The notes: generated from the letters alone by a model not told the origin. Positions 27,726-37,094 are shown, counted from the stretch's first letter. The stretch: 64,000 bases of DNA from Bacillus sp. CGMCC 1.16541 (GCF_003184905.1 NZ_QFRU01000013.1:1-64000), one strand, 5' to 3'. Made by a program: numbers and translations.

Positions 27726-28922
27726 TTATTTTGTTAAAACTTGCTCAATACGCTCAATTGCCCAATCCAACTCTTCTTTTGAAATAATAAGAGGTGGCGC
27801 AAAGCGAATAACGGTATCATGAGTTTCCTTACAAAGAAGACCTTTACCCTTTAACTCTTCGCAATATGGACGAGCAGCTTCATGTAACTCTACTCCAATA
27901 AACAACCCTCGTCCCCGCACTTCTTTAATAAGTGGGCTGTTAATTTCACTTAGCTTTTGTTTTAAATAGTCCCCAAGCTCTAATGAACGTTCCACTAACT
28001 TTTCGTCTTCAATGACTTCAAGAGAAGCTAAAGAAACTGCACAAGCTAACGGATTCCCTCCAAAAGTAGATCCATGAGATCCTGGATTAAAGACACCTAA
28101 AACGTCCTTATTTGCCACTACGCATGAGATTGGGAATACCCCTCCACCTAATGCTTTACCTAAAATAAGTAAGTCAGGTGTAATGCCTTCCCACTCATAA
28201 GCAAATAATTTACCTGTACGTGCTAATCCAACTTGAATTTCATCAGCTACAAATAAAACATTATTTTCTTTACATACATCATATGCTTCTTTTAAGAAAC
28301 CCTCGGGTGGTAAAACAATTCCTGCTTCTCCTTGAATAGGCTCAAGCATAAACCCTGCTGTATTCGGTGTAATCGCTGCTTTTAACGCTTCGATGTCACC
28401 ATATGGAATTAATTTAATTCCGGGTAACATTGGGCCAAATCCACGTTGATACTCAGCTTCTGATGATAAAGACACCGCTGTCATTGTACGCCCATGAAAA
28501 TTCCCTTCACAAGCAATAATCTCAGCTTGGTTAGCAGCAATACCTTTAACTTCATATCCCCAGCGGCGAACTGCTTTTACAGCCGTTTCAACTGCTTCAG
28601 CACCTGTATTCATTGGCAACGCCATATCTTTACCAGTTAATTGACAAATCTTTTCATACCAAGGCCCAAGTTGATCATTATGGAACGCACGTGATGTGAG
28701 CGTTACACGATCAGCTTGATCTTTTAGTGCTTGAATGATTTTAGGATGACGATGTCCTTGATTTACTGCTGAATATGCACTAAGCATGTCCATATATTTA
28801 TTTCCCTCTGGATCTTGTACCCATACACCTTCTGCTTTTGAGATTACGATTGGTAGCGGATGATAGTTATTAGCACCGTACTTTTCAGTTTGCTCAATAA
28901 TGTTGTTTGTTACTGTTGCCAT
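27726..28922 (-). CDS. rocD: ornithine aminotransferase RocD
   Basis: This 398-residue class III PLP aminotransferase converts ornithine and 2-oxoglutarate to glutamate semialdehyde and glutamate in arginine catabolism. The PLP Lys lies in [15 protein letters not shown] near residue 255. [20 protein letters not shown] (near 104) and [10 protein letters not shown] are typical of ornithine transaminases rather than acetylornithine enzymes. ATG follows GGGGGA. No arginase gene is adjacent, and I see no sigma-L (-24/-12) promoter. Confidence 0.92.
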   Translation of the reverse strand: MATVTNNIIEQTEKYGANNYHPLPIVISKAEGVWVQDPEGNKYMDMLSAYSAVNQGHRHPKIIQALKDQADRVTLTSRAFHNDQLGPWYEKICQLTGKDMALPMNTGAEAVETAVKAVRRWGYEVKGIAANQAEIIACEGNFHGRTMTAVSLSSEAEYQRGFGPMLPGIKLIPYGDIEALKAAITPNTAGFMLEPIQGEAGIVLPPEGFLKEAYDVCKENNVLFVADEIQVGLARTGKLFAYEWEGITPDLLILGKALGGGVFPISCVVANKDVLGVFNPGSHGSTFGGNPLACAVSLASLEVIEDEKLVERSLELGDYLKQKLSEINSPLIKEVRGRGLFIGVELHEAARPYCEELKGKGLLCKETHDTVIRFAPPLIISKEELDWAIERIEQVLTK

Positions 28923-29042
28923 GACATATCCCCCTGCGTCTAAATTGTTTAAATTGTCATTATTCTTTCATTTTTATATTGAACGAATTTTGCAAAAAAG
29001 TAAAGAGAATCAAGGGTTTTTCATATACTTTCATTGACATGC

Positions 29043-29084
29043 ATAAAAAAAACATCGGCTCCTCTCACGAAGAACCAATGTTTT
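29043..29084 (-). terminator. yugI terminator
   Basis: On the minus strand AAAACATTGGTTC pairs imperfectly with GAGCCGATGTTTT and leads into a T run. Confidence 0.7.
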
Positions 29085-29105
29085 ACTATTATGCTTTTAG
29101 TAGCA

Positions 29106-29513
29106 TTATTTTTTGATTAAGTCGTTGCGGTTTGATTGATCAATCCACTCTTCTAGTTTCTCTTTTAATGTGTTGAAACCTTGTGGAGCTTCTGTGTAGT
29201 TTTGCACAGTTGCTTGACCTTGACGCTTTTTGTTTGCTGGCTTTTTCGGTGCAGCTGCTGGCTTTTCTGGAGCTGGCTCAGTTGCACGAATTGATAAACC
29301 AATCTTTCCTGTTTTATCATCTACTGATAGAACTTTTACATTTACTTCGTCACCTACAGTTAAATGCTCGTTGATGTCTTTTACGAAACCATGTTTTACT
29401 TCAGAGATGTGAACTAAACCTTGAGTTTCTTCATCTAATGCTACAAACGCACCATAAGGTTGGATACCCGTTACTTTTCCTTTTAATACACTACCAATTT
29501 CAAACTTTGACAT
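29106..29513 (-). CDS. yugI: YugI, S1-domain general stress protein 13
   Basis: This 135-residue protein has an N-terminal S1 RNA-binding domain (residues 4-75: GSVLKGKVTGIQPYGAFVAL, GLVHISEVKHGFVKDI). A basic, Ala/Pro-rich linker (AAAPKKPANKKRQGQ) and an acidic helix follow. It is homologous to B. subtilis GSP13, which associates with ribosomes. ATG follows TAGGAGTG. Confidence 0.93.
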   Translation of the reverse strand: MSKFEIGSVLKGKVTGIQPYGAFVALDEETQGLVHISEVKHGFVKDINEHLTVGDEVNVKVLSVDDKTGKIGLSIRATEPAPEKPAAAPKKPANKKRQGQATVQNYTEAPQGFNTLKEKLEEWIDQSNRNDLIKK

Positions 29514-29563
29514 ATAAACACTCCTAATTAACGATTTATTTTCATATTTACAGGCAATATAAA

Positions 29564-29592
29564 ATTATACCACAGTTTTCGCAATGAATCAA
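29564..29592 (-). promoter_or_regulatory. yugI promoter
   Basis: On the minus strand TTGATT (29587-29592), a 17-base spacer and TATAAT (29564-29569), about 50 bases upstream of the start. This is a sigma-A type match. Confidence 0.7.
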
Positions 29593-29977
29593 AAAAGGTC
29601 TTTATCCATTTTTATCTTTTACACTTTTTAGGATATTTTTATTCTCTTTTTTTATTCTTCTTTTTATCATACACCTTCGTACTTACTTAATCAATTCGCT
29701 CTCAATTATACATAATATTTCCACATCTATAAAAAACATTCCAACGACTACTTTTGAAATCATTTAGTAAAAAGAGTAGATTAGGCCATACTAATGGATA
29801 TTTACAGATCTTTTTACACATTTTTGTTTCTTTTCAACTCTATGGATAATGAATAAAACTTCATATTATAAATTGCAAGAAAAGTGTGTACATTCAAAAC
29901 TTCACGTAGTATTATGTAGAAATATGTCGGATTGGTTCGACTTTTTACATAATCGTTAAGTTAGGAGTTAGTCATAG
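29593..29977. other. AT-rich gap upstream of the NSS transporter
   Basis: I see no reading frame with a ribosome site and no strong hairpin here. It must contain the promoter of the plus-strand symporter gene, but no convincing -35/-10 pair stood out. Confidence 0.4.
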
Positions 29978-31321
29978 ATGAAAAAACATGAACAGTGGAC
30001 ATCTAAGCTTGGATTCATTTTAGCCGCTGCAGGATCAGCAATCGGGCTAGGAGCAATTTGGAAGTTCCCTTATATGACCGGGACAAATGGCGGAGGCGTC
30101 TTTTTACTTTTATTTATTCTTTTCACTGTATTAATTGGAGCTCCAATGCTATTAGGAGAATTCATTGTAGGTCGCCATACACAGCGTGATGCAGTAAGAG
30201 CTTATCAAAAAATTGCACCTGATGGTAAATGGCACTATATTGGGTATTTGGGGGCTATCTCCGCAGGGGTTATTTTATCTTTTTACAGCGTAATTGGTGG
30301 TTGGATTTTATCTTATCTTTATCGAAGTATTACTGGGCAAATGATTGGCCTTTCAAATAATCAATACGAAGAACTTTTTAATTCAATCATTGCCAACCCC
30401 TATGAAGTCGTCATTGCTCAATTTATCTTTATGGTCATGGCCATTCTGGTTGTACAAGGAGGCGTCCAAAAAGGGATTGAGCGCGCGAGCCGTATTATGA
30501 TGCCGTCACTCTTTTTATTATTCATTGTACTAGTCATTCGCTCATTGAGCTTAGATGGAGCACTTGAAGGCGTGAAGTTTTTATTTCAACCTAAATTTGA
30601 TCAAGTTACGCCAGATACATTCATCACAGCATTAGGACAAGCCTTCTTTGCTTTAACAGTCGGATTATCCATTATGGTGACTTATAGCTCTTATTTATCG
30701 AAAGAAGAAAGCCTTGTAAAATCAGCTTCATCTGTTGTCGTGTTGAATATCTTCATTTCTATTATGGCAGGACTGGTGATTTTCCCAGCTGTGTTTGCAT
30801 TAGGCTTTTCCCCAGATGCAGGACCTGGACTTATCTTTGTAGTCTTACCAGCTGTGTTTGATAAGATGATCTTTGGCTCTTTATTTTTAAGTTTATTTTT
30901 AATCTTATTATTATTTGCTACGTTAACGTCTGTGTTTTCGATTTTAGAAATTCTCGTATCCGTTTCTGTAAAAGGCAAACAGGAAAAGAGAAAGCAAGCA
31001 ACATGGGCTGCAGGCCTTATTACATTCATCATTGGTATCCCGTCTGCTCTCTCTTTTGGAGTTCTAGCAGATGTGACCATTTTTAATAAAACTATTTTTG
31101 ATTTTGCTGACTATATTACAGCTAATATCGCATTACCTTTAGGTGCGTTTCTTATTTCAATCTTTATTTCATTAAAGATACCAAAAGAGGTGTTAAAAGA
31201 GGAATTTTCAATTGGCTCAAAAACGTTAGCTTCTACCTTTACTATTTGGTATTATTGCATTCGTTTTGTTGTACCAATTGGTATTATCCTTATCTTTCTA
31301 CAAATCATGGGCATCTTTTAA
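29978..31321 (+). CDS. neurotransmitter:sodium symporter (NSS) family transporter
   Basis: This 447-residue protein has about eleven to twelve helices. WTSKLGFILAAAGSAIGLGA (near 7) and WKFPYMTGTNGGGVFLLLFI contain the NSS Na+-site helix 1 and following loop; bacterial members move amino acids. It resembles the B. subtilis YhdH/YocR type. The substrate is unknown. ATG follows TTAGGAG. A terminator separates it from the Xre regulator, so co-transcription is not expected. Confidence 0.9.
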   Translation: MKKHEQWTSKLGFILAAAGSAIGLGAIWKFPYMTGTNGGGVFLLLFILFTVLIGAPMLLGEFIVGRHTQRDAVRAYQKIAPDGKWHYIGYLGAISAGVILSFYSVIGGWILSYLYRSITGQMIGLSNNQYEELFNSIIANPYEVVIAQFIFMVMAILVVQGGVQKGIERASRIMMPSLFLLFIVLVIRSLSLDGALEGVKFLFQPKFDQVTPDTFITALGQAFFALTVGLSIMVTYSSYLSKEESLVKSASSVVVLNIFISIMAGLVIFPAVFALGFSPDAGPGLIFVVLPAVFDKMIFGSLFLSLFLILLLFATLTSVFSILEILVSVSVKGKQEKRKQATWAAGLITFIIGIPSALSFGVLADVTIFNKTIFDFADYITANIALPLGAFLISIFISLKIPKEVLKEEFSIGSKTLASTFTIWYYCIRFVVPIGIILIFLQIMGIF

Positions 31322-31344
31322 AGGGTGTTGAAACGACGACACTT

Positions 31345-31383
31345 TAAGCTGTTGGGAAGATTCTTCTCAGCAGCTTTTTTTAA
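31345..31383 (+). terminator. terminator after the NSS transporter
   Basis: AAGCTGTTGGGAAGA pairs with TCTTCTCAGCAGCTT, followed by a T run. Confidence 0.8.
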
Positions 31384-31516
31384 TTGACTAAAAGTAGGTT
31401 ACTTTCGTTTACAGAAAGTAAAAGTGTCATGATTTGTTCAGAATATTCACAAACAAAAAGACCATTCAATGATATGATAAAAGAAAGCACCTTATTAATG
31501 TATTGGGGGTTATGTA

Positions 31517-31897
31517 ATGAAATCAATTGGGAGAAACATTCAATTATACCGAGAGCTAAAAAAGATGAGCCAACAAGATTTGGCGTTAAAAGTACGTGTA
31601 GGTTTGTCTACTATTCAGAAGTATGAACGAGGTGAACAATTACCTGATACTCAAATATTATTACGCATCTCGACTGTGCTTGACATTCCAGCTAGTGAGT
31701 TAATGAATACAGATGAAAAACAACACGCTGTTTCAATAGACGAAGAGTTGCACGTGTTGATTACAGAAATGGGTGTAGAAAAAGCAAAAGTTGTTTTACG
31801 AAAAGTAAAAGAACTTAATGATGAACAGTATCGTGATTTTATGAAAATGGTCTACACAAATAAGTATGAAGAAATAAATGCACCTGATTTAAAATAA
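31517..31897 (+). CDS. Xre-family HTH transcriptional regulator
   Basis: This 126-residue protein has an N-terminal HTH_3 domain (residues 5-60: IGRNIQLYRELKKMSQQDLA, VGLSTIQKYERGEQLPDTQ). A helical C-terminal part (70-120) probably dimerises. It is a cytoplasmic DNA-binding repressor type; the target is not evident. GGGGG lies seven bases before the ATG. It is single, with terminators on both sides. Confidence 0.88.
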   Translation: MKSIGRNIQLYRELKKMSQQDLALKVRVGLSTIQKYERGEQLPDTQILLRISTVLDIPASELMNTDEKQHAVSIDEELHVLITEMGVEKAKVVLRKVKELNDEQYRDFMKMVYTNKYEEINAPDLK

Positions 31898-31970
31898 ATG
31901 TTTAACTCCCCAAATGTTTGGATATAGTAATCATATAAGCTTTCTAGTATTCCCCCCTTTTTATATGTTT

Positions 31971-32002
31971 GAAGAGCCCGTTGCAGGGCTCTTCTTTTTT
32001 GT
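31971..32002. terminator. terminator between xre and alaT
   Basis: GAAGAGCCC pairs with GGGCTCTTC, followed by TTTTTT on the plus strand. It may also serve the convergent alaT. Confidence 0.85.
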
Positions 32003-32009
32003 CTTTCTA

Positions 32010-33170
32010 TTACTGAAATTGGTACACAAATCGGTTGATACGTTTCATCGCTTCTTCCAGTGATTCCATCGAAGAAGCATATGAACAACGAATATGACCT
32101 TCTCCACCCTTTCCAAATACATTTCCTGGAACAACAGCCACACGCTCTTCTATTAACAATCTTTCTGCGAATTGTTCCGATGTAAGTCCCGTGCTTTTAA
32201 TCGATGGAAATACATAAAAAGCACCACCAGGAAGATGACAATGCAAACCAGCTTCGTTTAATGATTTCACCATATAGTTCCTGCGACGTCGATAACTTTT
32301 TCTCATTTCGTCCACATCTTGTTGTCCATTTCTTAATGCTTCAATAGCTCCGTATTGAGCCATCGTTGGAGCACACATCATCGTGTATTGATGAATTTTC
32401 AGCATCGCCTCTGCTATTTCATTTGGGGCACAAAGATAACCGAGTCGCCACCCTGTCATAGCGAACCCTTTCGAAAATCCAGATACGATAATGGTTCTTT
32501 CTCTCATTCCTTGTAGTGAAGCAATTGATGTAAATGCATCATCATACGTTAGTTCCGCATAAATTTCATCTGCAATGACAAGAAGATCATAAGCTTCTAC
32601 AATCTCCGCAACTGCTTCAAGCTCTTCTTTTGTTAATGAACTTCCTGTCGGGTTATTAGGTGAACATAATAAAATAGCTTTTGTTTGATTGGTGATTACC
32701 TTTTTAATTTGCTCTGGCTGAAGCTTAAATTCAGTCTCCTCTGTCGTTTCAATTGCGATAGGCTTTCCACCAGCAAGCTCGATTAATGGACTGTAAGAAA
32801 CAAAGTTGGGCTCTACTACAATCACTTCTTCACCTGGATTCAAGATTGCTCTCATCGCTAAATCCAACGCCTGACTAGCTCCAACGGTTACAATAATTTC
32901 ATCTTCTGGACGATAGGAAACCGAAAAATGAGTTTTCATATACTTAGCAATTTCACGACGTAATTCTAACAGTCCAGCGTTTGCAGTATAAGAGGTATAT
33001 CCACGTTCTAAAGATAAAATACTAGCTTCTCGAACCGCCCAAGAAGTAACAAAATCCGGTTCTCCTACCCCTAAAGAAATGACATCATCCATACTAGCTG
33101 CTAAATCAAAAAAGCGGCGAATACCTGATGGTTTCAATTGCTGTACTTTGGATGATAACCGTTCTTTCAT
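32010..33170 (-). CDS. alaT: alanine aminotransferase AlaT (YugH)
   Basis: This 386-residue class I PLP aminotransferase has a PLP Lys in SGFSKGFAMTGWRLGY near residue 233. SPNNPTG (near 170) and ADEIYAELTYDD are conserved. In B. subtilis AlaT makes alanine from pyruvate and glutamate. It starts one base inside the end of alaR, so the two form an operon. Confidence 0.93.
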   Translation of the reverse strand: MKERLSSKVQQLKPSGIRRFFDLAASMDDVISLGVGEPDFVTSWAVREASILSLERGYTSYTANAGLLELRREIAKYMKTHFSVSYRPEDEIIVTVGASQALDLAMRAILNPGEEVIVVEPNFVSYSPLIELAGGKPIAIETTEETEFKLQPEQIKKVITNQTKAILLCSPNNPTGSSLTKEELEAVAEIVEAYDLLVIADEIYAELTYDDAFTSIASLQGMRERTIIVSGFSKGFAMTGWRLGYLCAPNEIAEAMLKIHQYTMMCAPTMAQYGAIEALRNGQQDVDEMRKSYRRRRNYMVKSLNEAGLHCHLPGGAFYVFPSIKSTGLTSEQFAERLLIEERVAVVPGNVFGKGGEGHIRCSYASSMESLEEAMKRINRFVYQFQ

Positions 33171-33670
33171 TACGGTGACACCACGATTCTACGATCTTCA
33201 TCGCCTTGTTCGTAAATGGTTCCATCATGTTTATATTTCTTTAAGATAAAGTGTGTAGTCGTTGATAAAACTGAATCGAGCGTTGATAATTTTTCAGAAA
33301 CAAAATAGGCAACTTCAGACATTGAATGTCCTTGTACAATCACTGATAAGTCATACGCTCCAGACATTAAGTACACTGATTTCACTTCCGGAAAGCGATA
33401 AATACGCTCTGCAATCTCATCAAACCCTACTCCTCTTTTGGGAGCTACTTTTACATCGATCATAGCTGTTACACCTTCGTGTCCATCTACTCGTCTCCAG
33501 TTAATATCCGTTGAATATTGTACAATGACTTTTTCTTTTTCTAATTTCTTTACGATCTCTTCTGTTTCTTTCACACTTAAATCAACCATTTTCGCAACAC
33601 TATCTATTGAGATACGGCTATTCTTTTCAAGAATTTCGAGAATCTCTAATTCCTTTTCCTCTAAAAACAC
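33170..33670 (-). CDS. alaR: Lrp/AsnC-type regulator AlaR (YugG)
   Basis: This 166-residue protein has an N-terminal winged HTH (residues 5-55) and a C-terminal RAM/AsnC ligand domain with GVTAMIDVKVAPKRGVGFDE. It is the activator of alaT in B. subtilis. GTG at 33670 is preferred because AGGAGG lies eight bases upstream; the ATG at 33676 is only two bases from it. The unusually conserved C-terminal tail (KRDxxx-type DEDRRIVVSP) matches YugG. Confidence 0.92.
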   Translation of the reverse strand: MFLEEKELEILEILEKNSRISIDSVAKMVDLSVKETEEIVKKLEKEKVIVQYSTDINWRRVDGHEGVTAMIDVKVAPKRGVGFDEIAERIYRFPEVKSVYLMSGAYDLSVIVQGHSMSEVAYFVSEKLSTLDSVLSTTTHFILKKYKHDGTIYEQGDEDRRIVVSP

Positions 33671-33709
33671 ACACATTACCTCCTATATTCAATCTTTTTA
33701 GACTTTTCT

Positions 33710-33738
33710 ATTATATCAGACGATAAGTACCTGACCAA
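33710..33738 (-). promoter_or_regulatory. alaR-alaT promoter
   Basis: On the minus strand TTGGTC (33733-33738), 17 bases, TATAAT (33710-33715), about 40 bases before the alaR start. Confidence 0.65.
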
Positions 33739-33836
33739 TCCGCCTTATGATTTATCGAAAAAATTGGCAAAAGAAAAATGAGCAGTTTAAGACATCGACG
33801 GGCACACTACAAAAAAACAAAGCTGGAGTGAAAATG

Positions 33837-34661
33837 ATGATCAATAAAACATCTAACGTTTGTAACATTAACGACATTAATGTTTATTATGAACTGTACT
33901 CATCCAATCCTACTAAGCCAACAATGGTACTGCTTCACGGATTTTTATCATCAAGCTTTAGCTACCGTCGTTTAGTACCGTTGTTATGTACAGAATTTCA
34001 AGTAATCGTTATTGACTTACCTCCTTTTGGTCAAAGCGAAAAGTCACTCACTTTTCTTTATTCTTATCACAACTTGGCTAAAACTGTGGTGTCCCTGCTC
34101 GAGCAACTAAAATTAAAAGATGTAATAGTAGTTGGACATTCAATGGGAGGACAGATTGCACTAAATGTCGCCAAACAAAAACCGGAACTTGTGACGAAGC
34201 TTGTTCTTTTATGTAGTTCTGGTTACTTACAAAAAGCGCATTATGGATTGGTTATGTCTTCTTATGTCCCCTTTTTCTATCTATGGGTAAAAACATGGCT
34301 CGCTCGCAAAGGGGTTACTGGAAACCTACAAAATGTCGTATTTGATCACCAGTTGATTGATGATGAGATGGTAAAAGGCTATACCCAGCCGTTTTTAGAC
34401 GACACCATTTTTATGGCTTTAACAAAAATGATTCGCGATCGCGAAGGAGATCTATCTTCCCAGGATTTAAGAAAAATTGAACATCCAAGTCTACTTGTAT
34501 GGGGTGAGGAAGACCGTGTTGTTCCATTACAAGTTGGCAAGAGATTACAGCGAGATTTGCGAGTATCTCAACTTATTTCATTTGAAAAAACGGGTCACCT
34601 CTTACCAGAGGAAAAACCAGAGGTAATCTCTAATCATATGTTAGAATTTTTATTCGGCTAA
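33837..34661 (+). CDS. yugF: alpha/beta hydrolase YugF
   Basis: This 274-residue alpha/beta hydrolase has an oxyanion HGF (34-36), a nucleophile elbow GHSMGG (Ser 102), an acidic residue in VWGEEDRVVP and a C-terminal His in TGHLLPEEKP. The substrate is unknown. ATG at 33837 gives eight bases from GGAG; an alternative ATG at 33834 and a far-upstream ATG at 33747 are less likely. The yugG-yugF arrangement matches B. subtilis. Confidence 0.88.
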   Translation: MINKTSNVCNINDINVYYELYSSNPTKPTMVLLHGFLSSSFSYRRLVPLLCTEFQVIVIDLPPFGQSEKSLTFLYSYHNLAKTVVSLLEQLKLKDVIVVGHSMGGQIALNVAKQKPELVTKLVLLCSSGYLQKAHYGLVMSSYVPFFYLWVKTWLARKGVTGNLQNVVFDHQLIDDEMVKGYTQPFLDDTIFMALTKMIRDREGDLSSQDLRKIEHPSLLVWGEEDRVVPLQVGKRLQRDLRVSQLISFEKTGHLLPEEKPEVISNHMLEFLFG

Positions 34662-34703
34662 GCAAACGTAACGTTACACGGTCTCCATTTATATTGCTCA
34701 AAT

Positions 34704-34757
34704 AAAAAAGGTTACATCGAAACAACTTATTGCTTTTGTTCGACGTAACCTTTTTGT
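34704..34757. terminator. bidirectional terminator between yugF and yugE
   Basis: AAAAAAGGTTAC pairs with GTAACCTTTTT, with an inner TCGA/TTCGA stem and T runs on both sides. Confidence 0.85.
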
Positions 34758-34770
34758 TTTTTATTTCAGT

Positions 34771-35034
34771 CTATCTTTCACAAGTTCCGCTATTTTTAAT
34801 GAATAACAGCTCTTGTGCTTTTCTCTCACATGTTGAGAGGGGAATTAATTCTTCAAAGGAAAACTCATAAATATCTTGAATTTTTTGTGCTAATACTGAA
34901 ACAGAATCATACACATGTACAGCTTGCAACACATCCACTACTTCTGTTTCATAAGATCCCTTTCCATAGCCTAGTGGGTCCCAATTTAATAAATTTTCCA
35001 TTATTTTCACATTCGATTGTTGAGCTTCATTCAT
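34771..35034 (-). CDS. yugE: YugE, DUF1871 family protein
   Basis: This 87-residue, small, acidic helical protein (NLLNWDPLGYGKGSYETEVV, IQDIYEFSFEELIPLSTCE) resembles YugE/DUF1871. Its function is unknown. The ribosome site is an AAAAGATGA-type match, weaker than most here. It is convergent with yugF, as in B. subtilis. Confidence 0.8.
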   Translation of the reverse strand: MNEAQQSNVKIMENLLNWDPLGYGKGSYETEVVDVLQAVHVYDSVSVLAQKIQDIYEFSFEELIPLSTCERKAQELLFIKNSGTCER

Positions 35035-35144
35035 CTTTTATCACCTACTCTATTTTCACTTAACTCATTTAATTGACAACTACAGACACAAACGTGCACT
35101 CTAATTATACATCACCATCTATTTAAAGGAGGCTTTATGTTTTT

Positions 35145-36314
35145 ATGACACACTATTTGTTTGACGAGGTTATTAACAGAAAACAAACACAATCGGTAAA
35201 GTGGGACAAGACAGAAACATTTTTTGGTTCAGCCGATGTCCTCCCTTTATGGGTAGCGGATATGGACTTTCTAGCACCACCTCATGTTCTTGATGCACTG
35301 CAAGAACGTGTAAAACATGGTGTGTTTGGTTATACAGCCGCCTCTTCTGAAACATCAGATGCACTCATTCAATGGTTATATAAAAAGCATCAATGGAAAG
35401 TTCAGGAGGAATCAATTATATACAGCCCTGGAATTGTATTTGCCATTAGTATGGCTATTCAAGCTTTCACTAAGCAAGGCGATCAAGTTCTAATTCAATC
35501 TCCAGTATACACTCCCTTTTTTGAGATGGTAAAGTTGAATGAACGACAAGTTGTTGAAAACTCACTTTTCTTAAAGGATGGGCACTATGAAATAGACTTT
35601 GCTGATTTAGAACAAAAACTCGCCAACAACGTTACATTGATGATTCTTTGCAATCCTCATAACCCAGTTGGTCGAGTATGGACAAAAGAAGAATTGACAA
35701 AGATCACTAAGCTTTGTACAAAGCATAATGTCCTTTTACTATCTGATGAAATTCACTCGGACCTTATTTATCCACCTTATCAACATATACCGATTTCTTC
35801 CTTGAGTGAAGAGGTGTCTGATCGTATCATTACTTGTGTTGCACCTAGTAAAACCTTTAACATTCCTGGCTTGCAAGCCTCCGCTATCATTATTCCAAAT
35901 GAAGAGCTGAGAGAGGCATATAATAAACAACAACAAAAGCAAGGCTTCTTCACCCTTAACACCTTTGGAATTGTCGCAATGGAAGCTGCTTATCGGTATG
36001 GAGAGTCCTGGTTGAATGAATTACTTTTATACTTAAAAGAAAATGTTACACTAGTTGAAACATTTATAGAAGAAAACCTGCCAAGCCTTGACGTCATTAA
36101 GCCTGAAGGAACATATTTAATGTGGATTGATTGTCGAAATCTTAACCTGACAGATGAACAAATGAATGATCTCCTTCTTAAAAAAGGAAAAGTAGCGGTA
36201 GAACTAGGTACAAAGTATGGAGAAAACGGTAGTGGCTTTATTCGTCTAAACATCGCTTGTCCACGTTCTACGCTTCTTGATGGCTTACATCGTATAAAAA
36301 CTGCCTTGCAATAA
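35145..36314 (+). CDS. patB: PatB/MalY-type cystathionine beta-lyase
   Basis: This 389-residue class I PLP C-S lyase has PLADMDFLAPP-like VADMDFLAPPHVLDAL (near 37), CNPHNPVGRVW (near 168) and a PLP Lys in APSKTFNIPGLQAS near 237. It cleaves cystathionine or cysteine conjugates to pyruvate, ammonia and a thiol. AAGGAGG is 12 bases from this ATG but only four from an ATG at 35137 that opens a three-codon frame overlapping the start (see findings). Confidence 0.92.
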   Translation: MTHYLFDEVINRKQTQSVKWDKTETFFGSADVLPLWVADMDFLAPPHVLDALQERVKHGVFGYTAASSETSDALIQWLYKKHQWKVQEESIIYSPGIVFAISMAIQAFTKQGDQVLIQSPVYTPFFEMVKLNERQVVENSLFLKDGHYEIDFADLEQKLANNVTLMILCNPHNPVGRVWTKEELTKITKLCTKHNVLLLSDEIHSDLIYPPYQHIPISSLSEEVSDRIITCVAPSKTFNIPGLQASAIIIPNEELREAYNKQQQKQGFFTLNTFGIVAMEAAYRYGESWLNELLLYLKENVTLVETFIEENLPSLDVIKPEGTYLMWIDCRNLNLTDEQMNDLLLKKGKVAVELGTKYGENGSGFIRLNIACPRSTLLDGLHRIKTALQ

Positions 36315-36317
36315 CAA

Positions 36318-36366
36318 GTAAAAAGATCGCTACGACTTATTAATCATTGTCGTAGCGACCTTTTTG
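36318..36366. terminator. bidirectional terminator after patB
   Basis: TCGCTACGAC pairs with GTCGTAGCGA, with A/T runs on both sides, between convergent patB and the SodC-like gene. Confidence 0.85.
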
Positions 36367-36373
36367 TTATTTA

Positions 36374-36961
36374 TCACTCTTCTTTTCCTGGCTTATTTTG
36401 TCCTTCTTTTCCAGACTTGCCCTCTTTTTTCTCTTCTTCTTTGTTTTTCGAGATAATACCACATGCAATTCTTTTACCCGAATCTCCAGATGGCTGTGTC
36501 ATTCCATCATCTTTTTTCTCTGTTATAACAATAGATGAACCTTCCATACGTTTCATTAATGTCATTTTTCCTTCTTTCATTGTGACGCCAGGAGCCGTTA
36601 AACTACCAGCAAACGTTCCATCATCTTCCACAATCATATTTGGTAGATCCCCTGCATGAGCTCCCTCTGGATGAAGCAAACCATGTGGCTTCTTATCAGG
36701 ATTAAAGTGGTTACCTGCAGTTTTAAAATCAGGAAAGTCACAGTTTCCTTTTTCATGAATATGAACACTATGTTCGCCTGGTGGTAATCCGTCCATCTTA
36801 AAGTCTAACTTCACCCCATCTGATTCTTCTTCTACGGTTACAGTGCCCACCGTATCTCCTACATCATTATGTATTTCAACATCTTTCTTGGTGACCTCTT
36901 GCTCCATGCACCCTGTTAAAAATAAAAAAGGGATACAACTACTGATGACTATTCTTTTCAT
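36374..36961 (-). CDS. SodC-like lipoprotein (YojM type), copper site incomplete
   Basis: This 195-residue Cu/Zn superoxide dismutase-fold lipoprotein has a signal peptide ending at the lipobox LTGC (Cys 18). The disulfide Cys (74, 167) and all zinc ligands (His 85, 93, 102, Asp 105) are present, with copper ligands His 67 and His 69. The position of the fourth copper His (VHEK in active enzymes) reads VITEKKDD, so Thr 147 replaces it. B. subtilis YojM is likewise known to have a damaged copper site. A Lys/Glu/Gly-rich tail of about 25 residues ends the protein. ATG at 36961 follows GGAGG. Confidence 0.9.
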   Translation of the reverse strand: MKRIVISSCIPFLFLTGCMEQEVTKKDVEIHNDVGDTVGTVTVEEESDGVKLDFKMDGLPPGEHSVHIHEKGNCDFPDFKTAGNHFNPDKKPHGLLHPEGAHAGDLPNMIVEDDGTFAGSLTAPGVTMKEGKMTLMKRMEGSSIVITEKKDDGMTQPSGDSGKRIACGIISKNKEEEKKEGKSGKEGQNKPGKEE

Positions 36962-37024
36962 CGCAACCTCCATTATTTTGAACCTGTTATCATTCATTTC
37001 TCTTTATACTCCTAACAAAAAAAA

Positions 37025-37081
37025 CAGTTTTCTCAACATAGGTTGTCCATGCAAACCTCGTTTTAAACGTTGAGAAAACTG
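37025..37081 (-). terminator. terminator of the small gene at 37.1 kb
   Basis: CAGTTTTCTCAAC pairs with GTTGAGAAAACTG, with an inner AGGTT/AACCT stem. The minus strand continues into eight T. Confidence 0.8.
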
Positions 37082-37094
37082 CTTAATCCATTGA

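Noticed and set aside
31384-31626. 80-codon frame before and into the Xre gene
   Set aside because: It overlaps the well-supported Xre start in another frame and begins inside a terminator tail.
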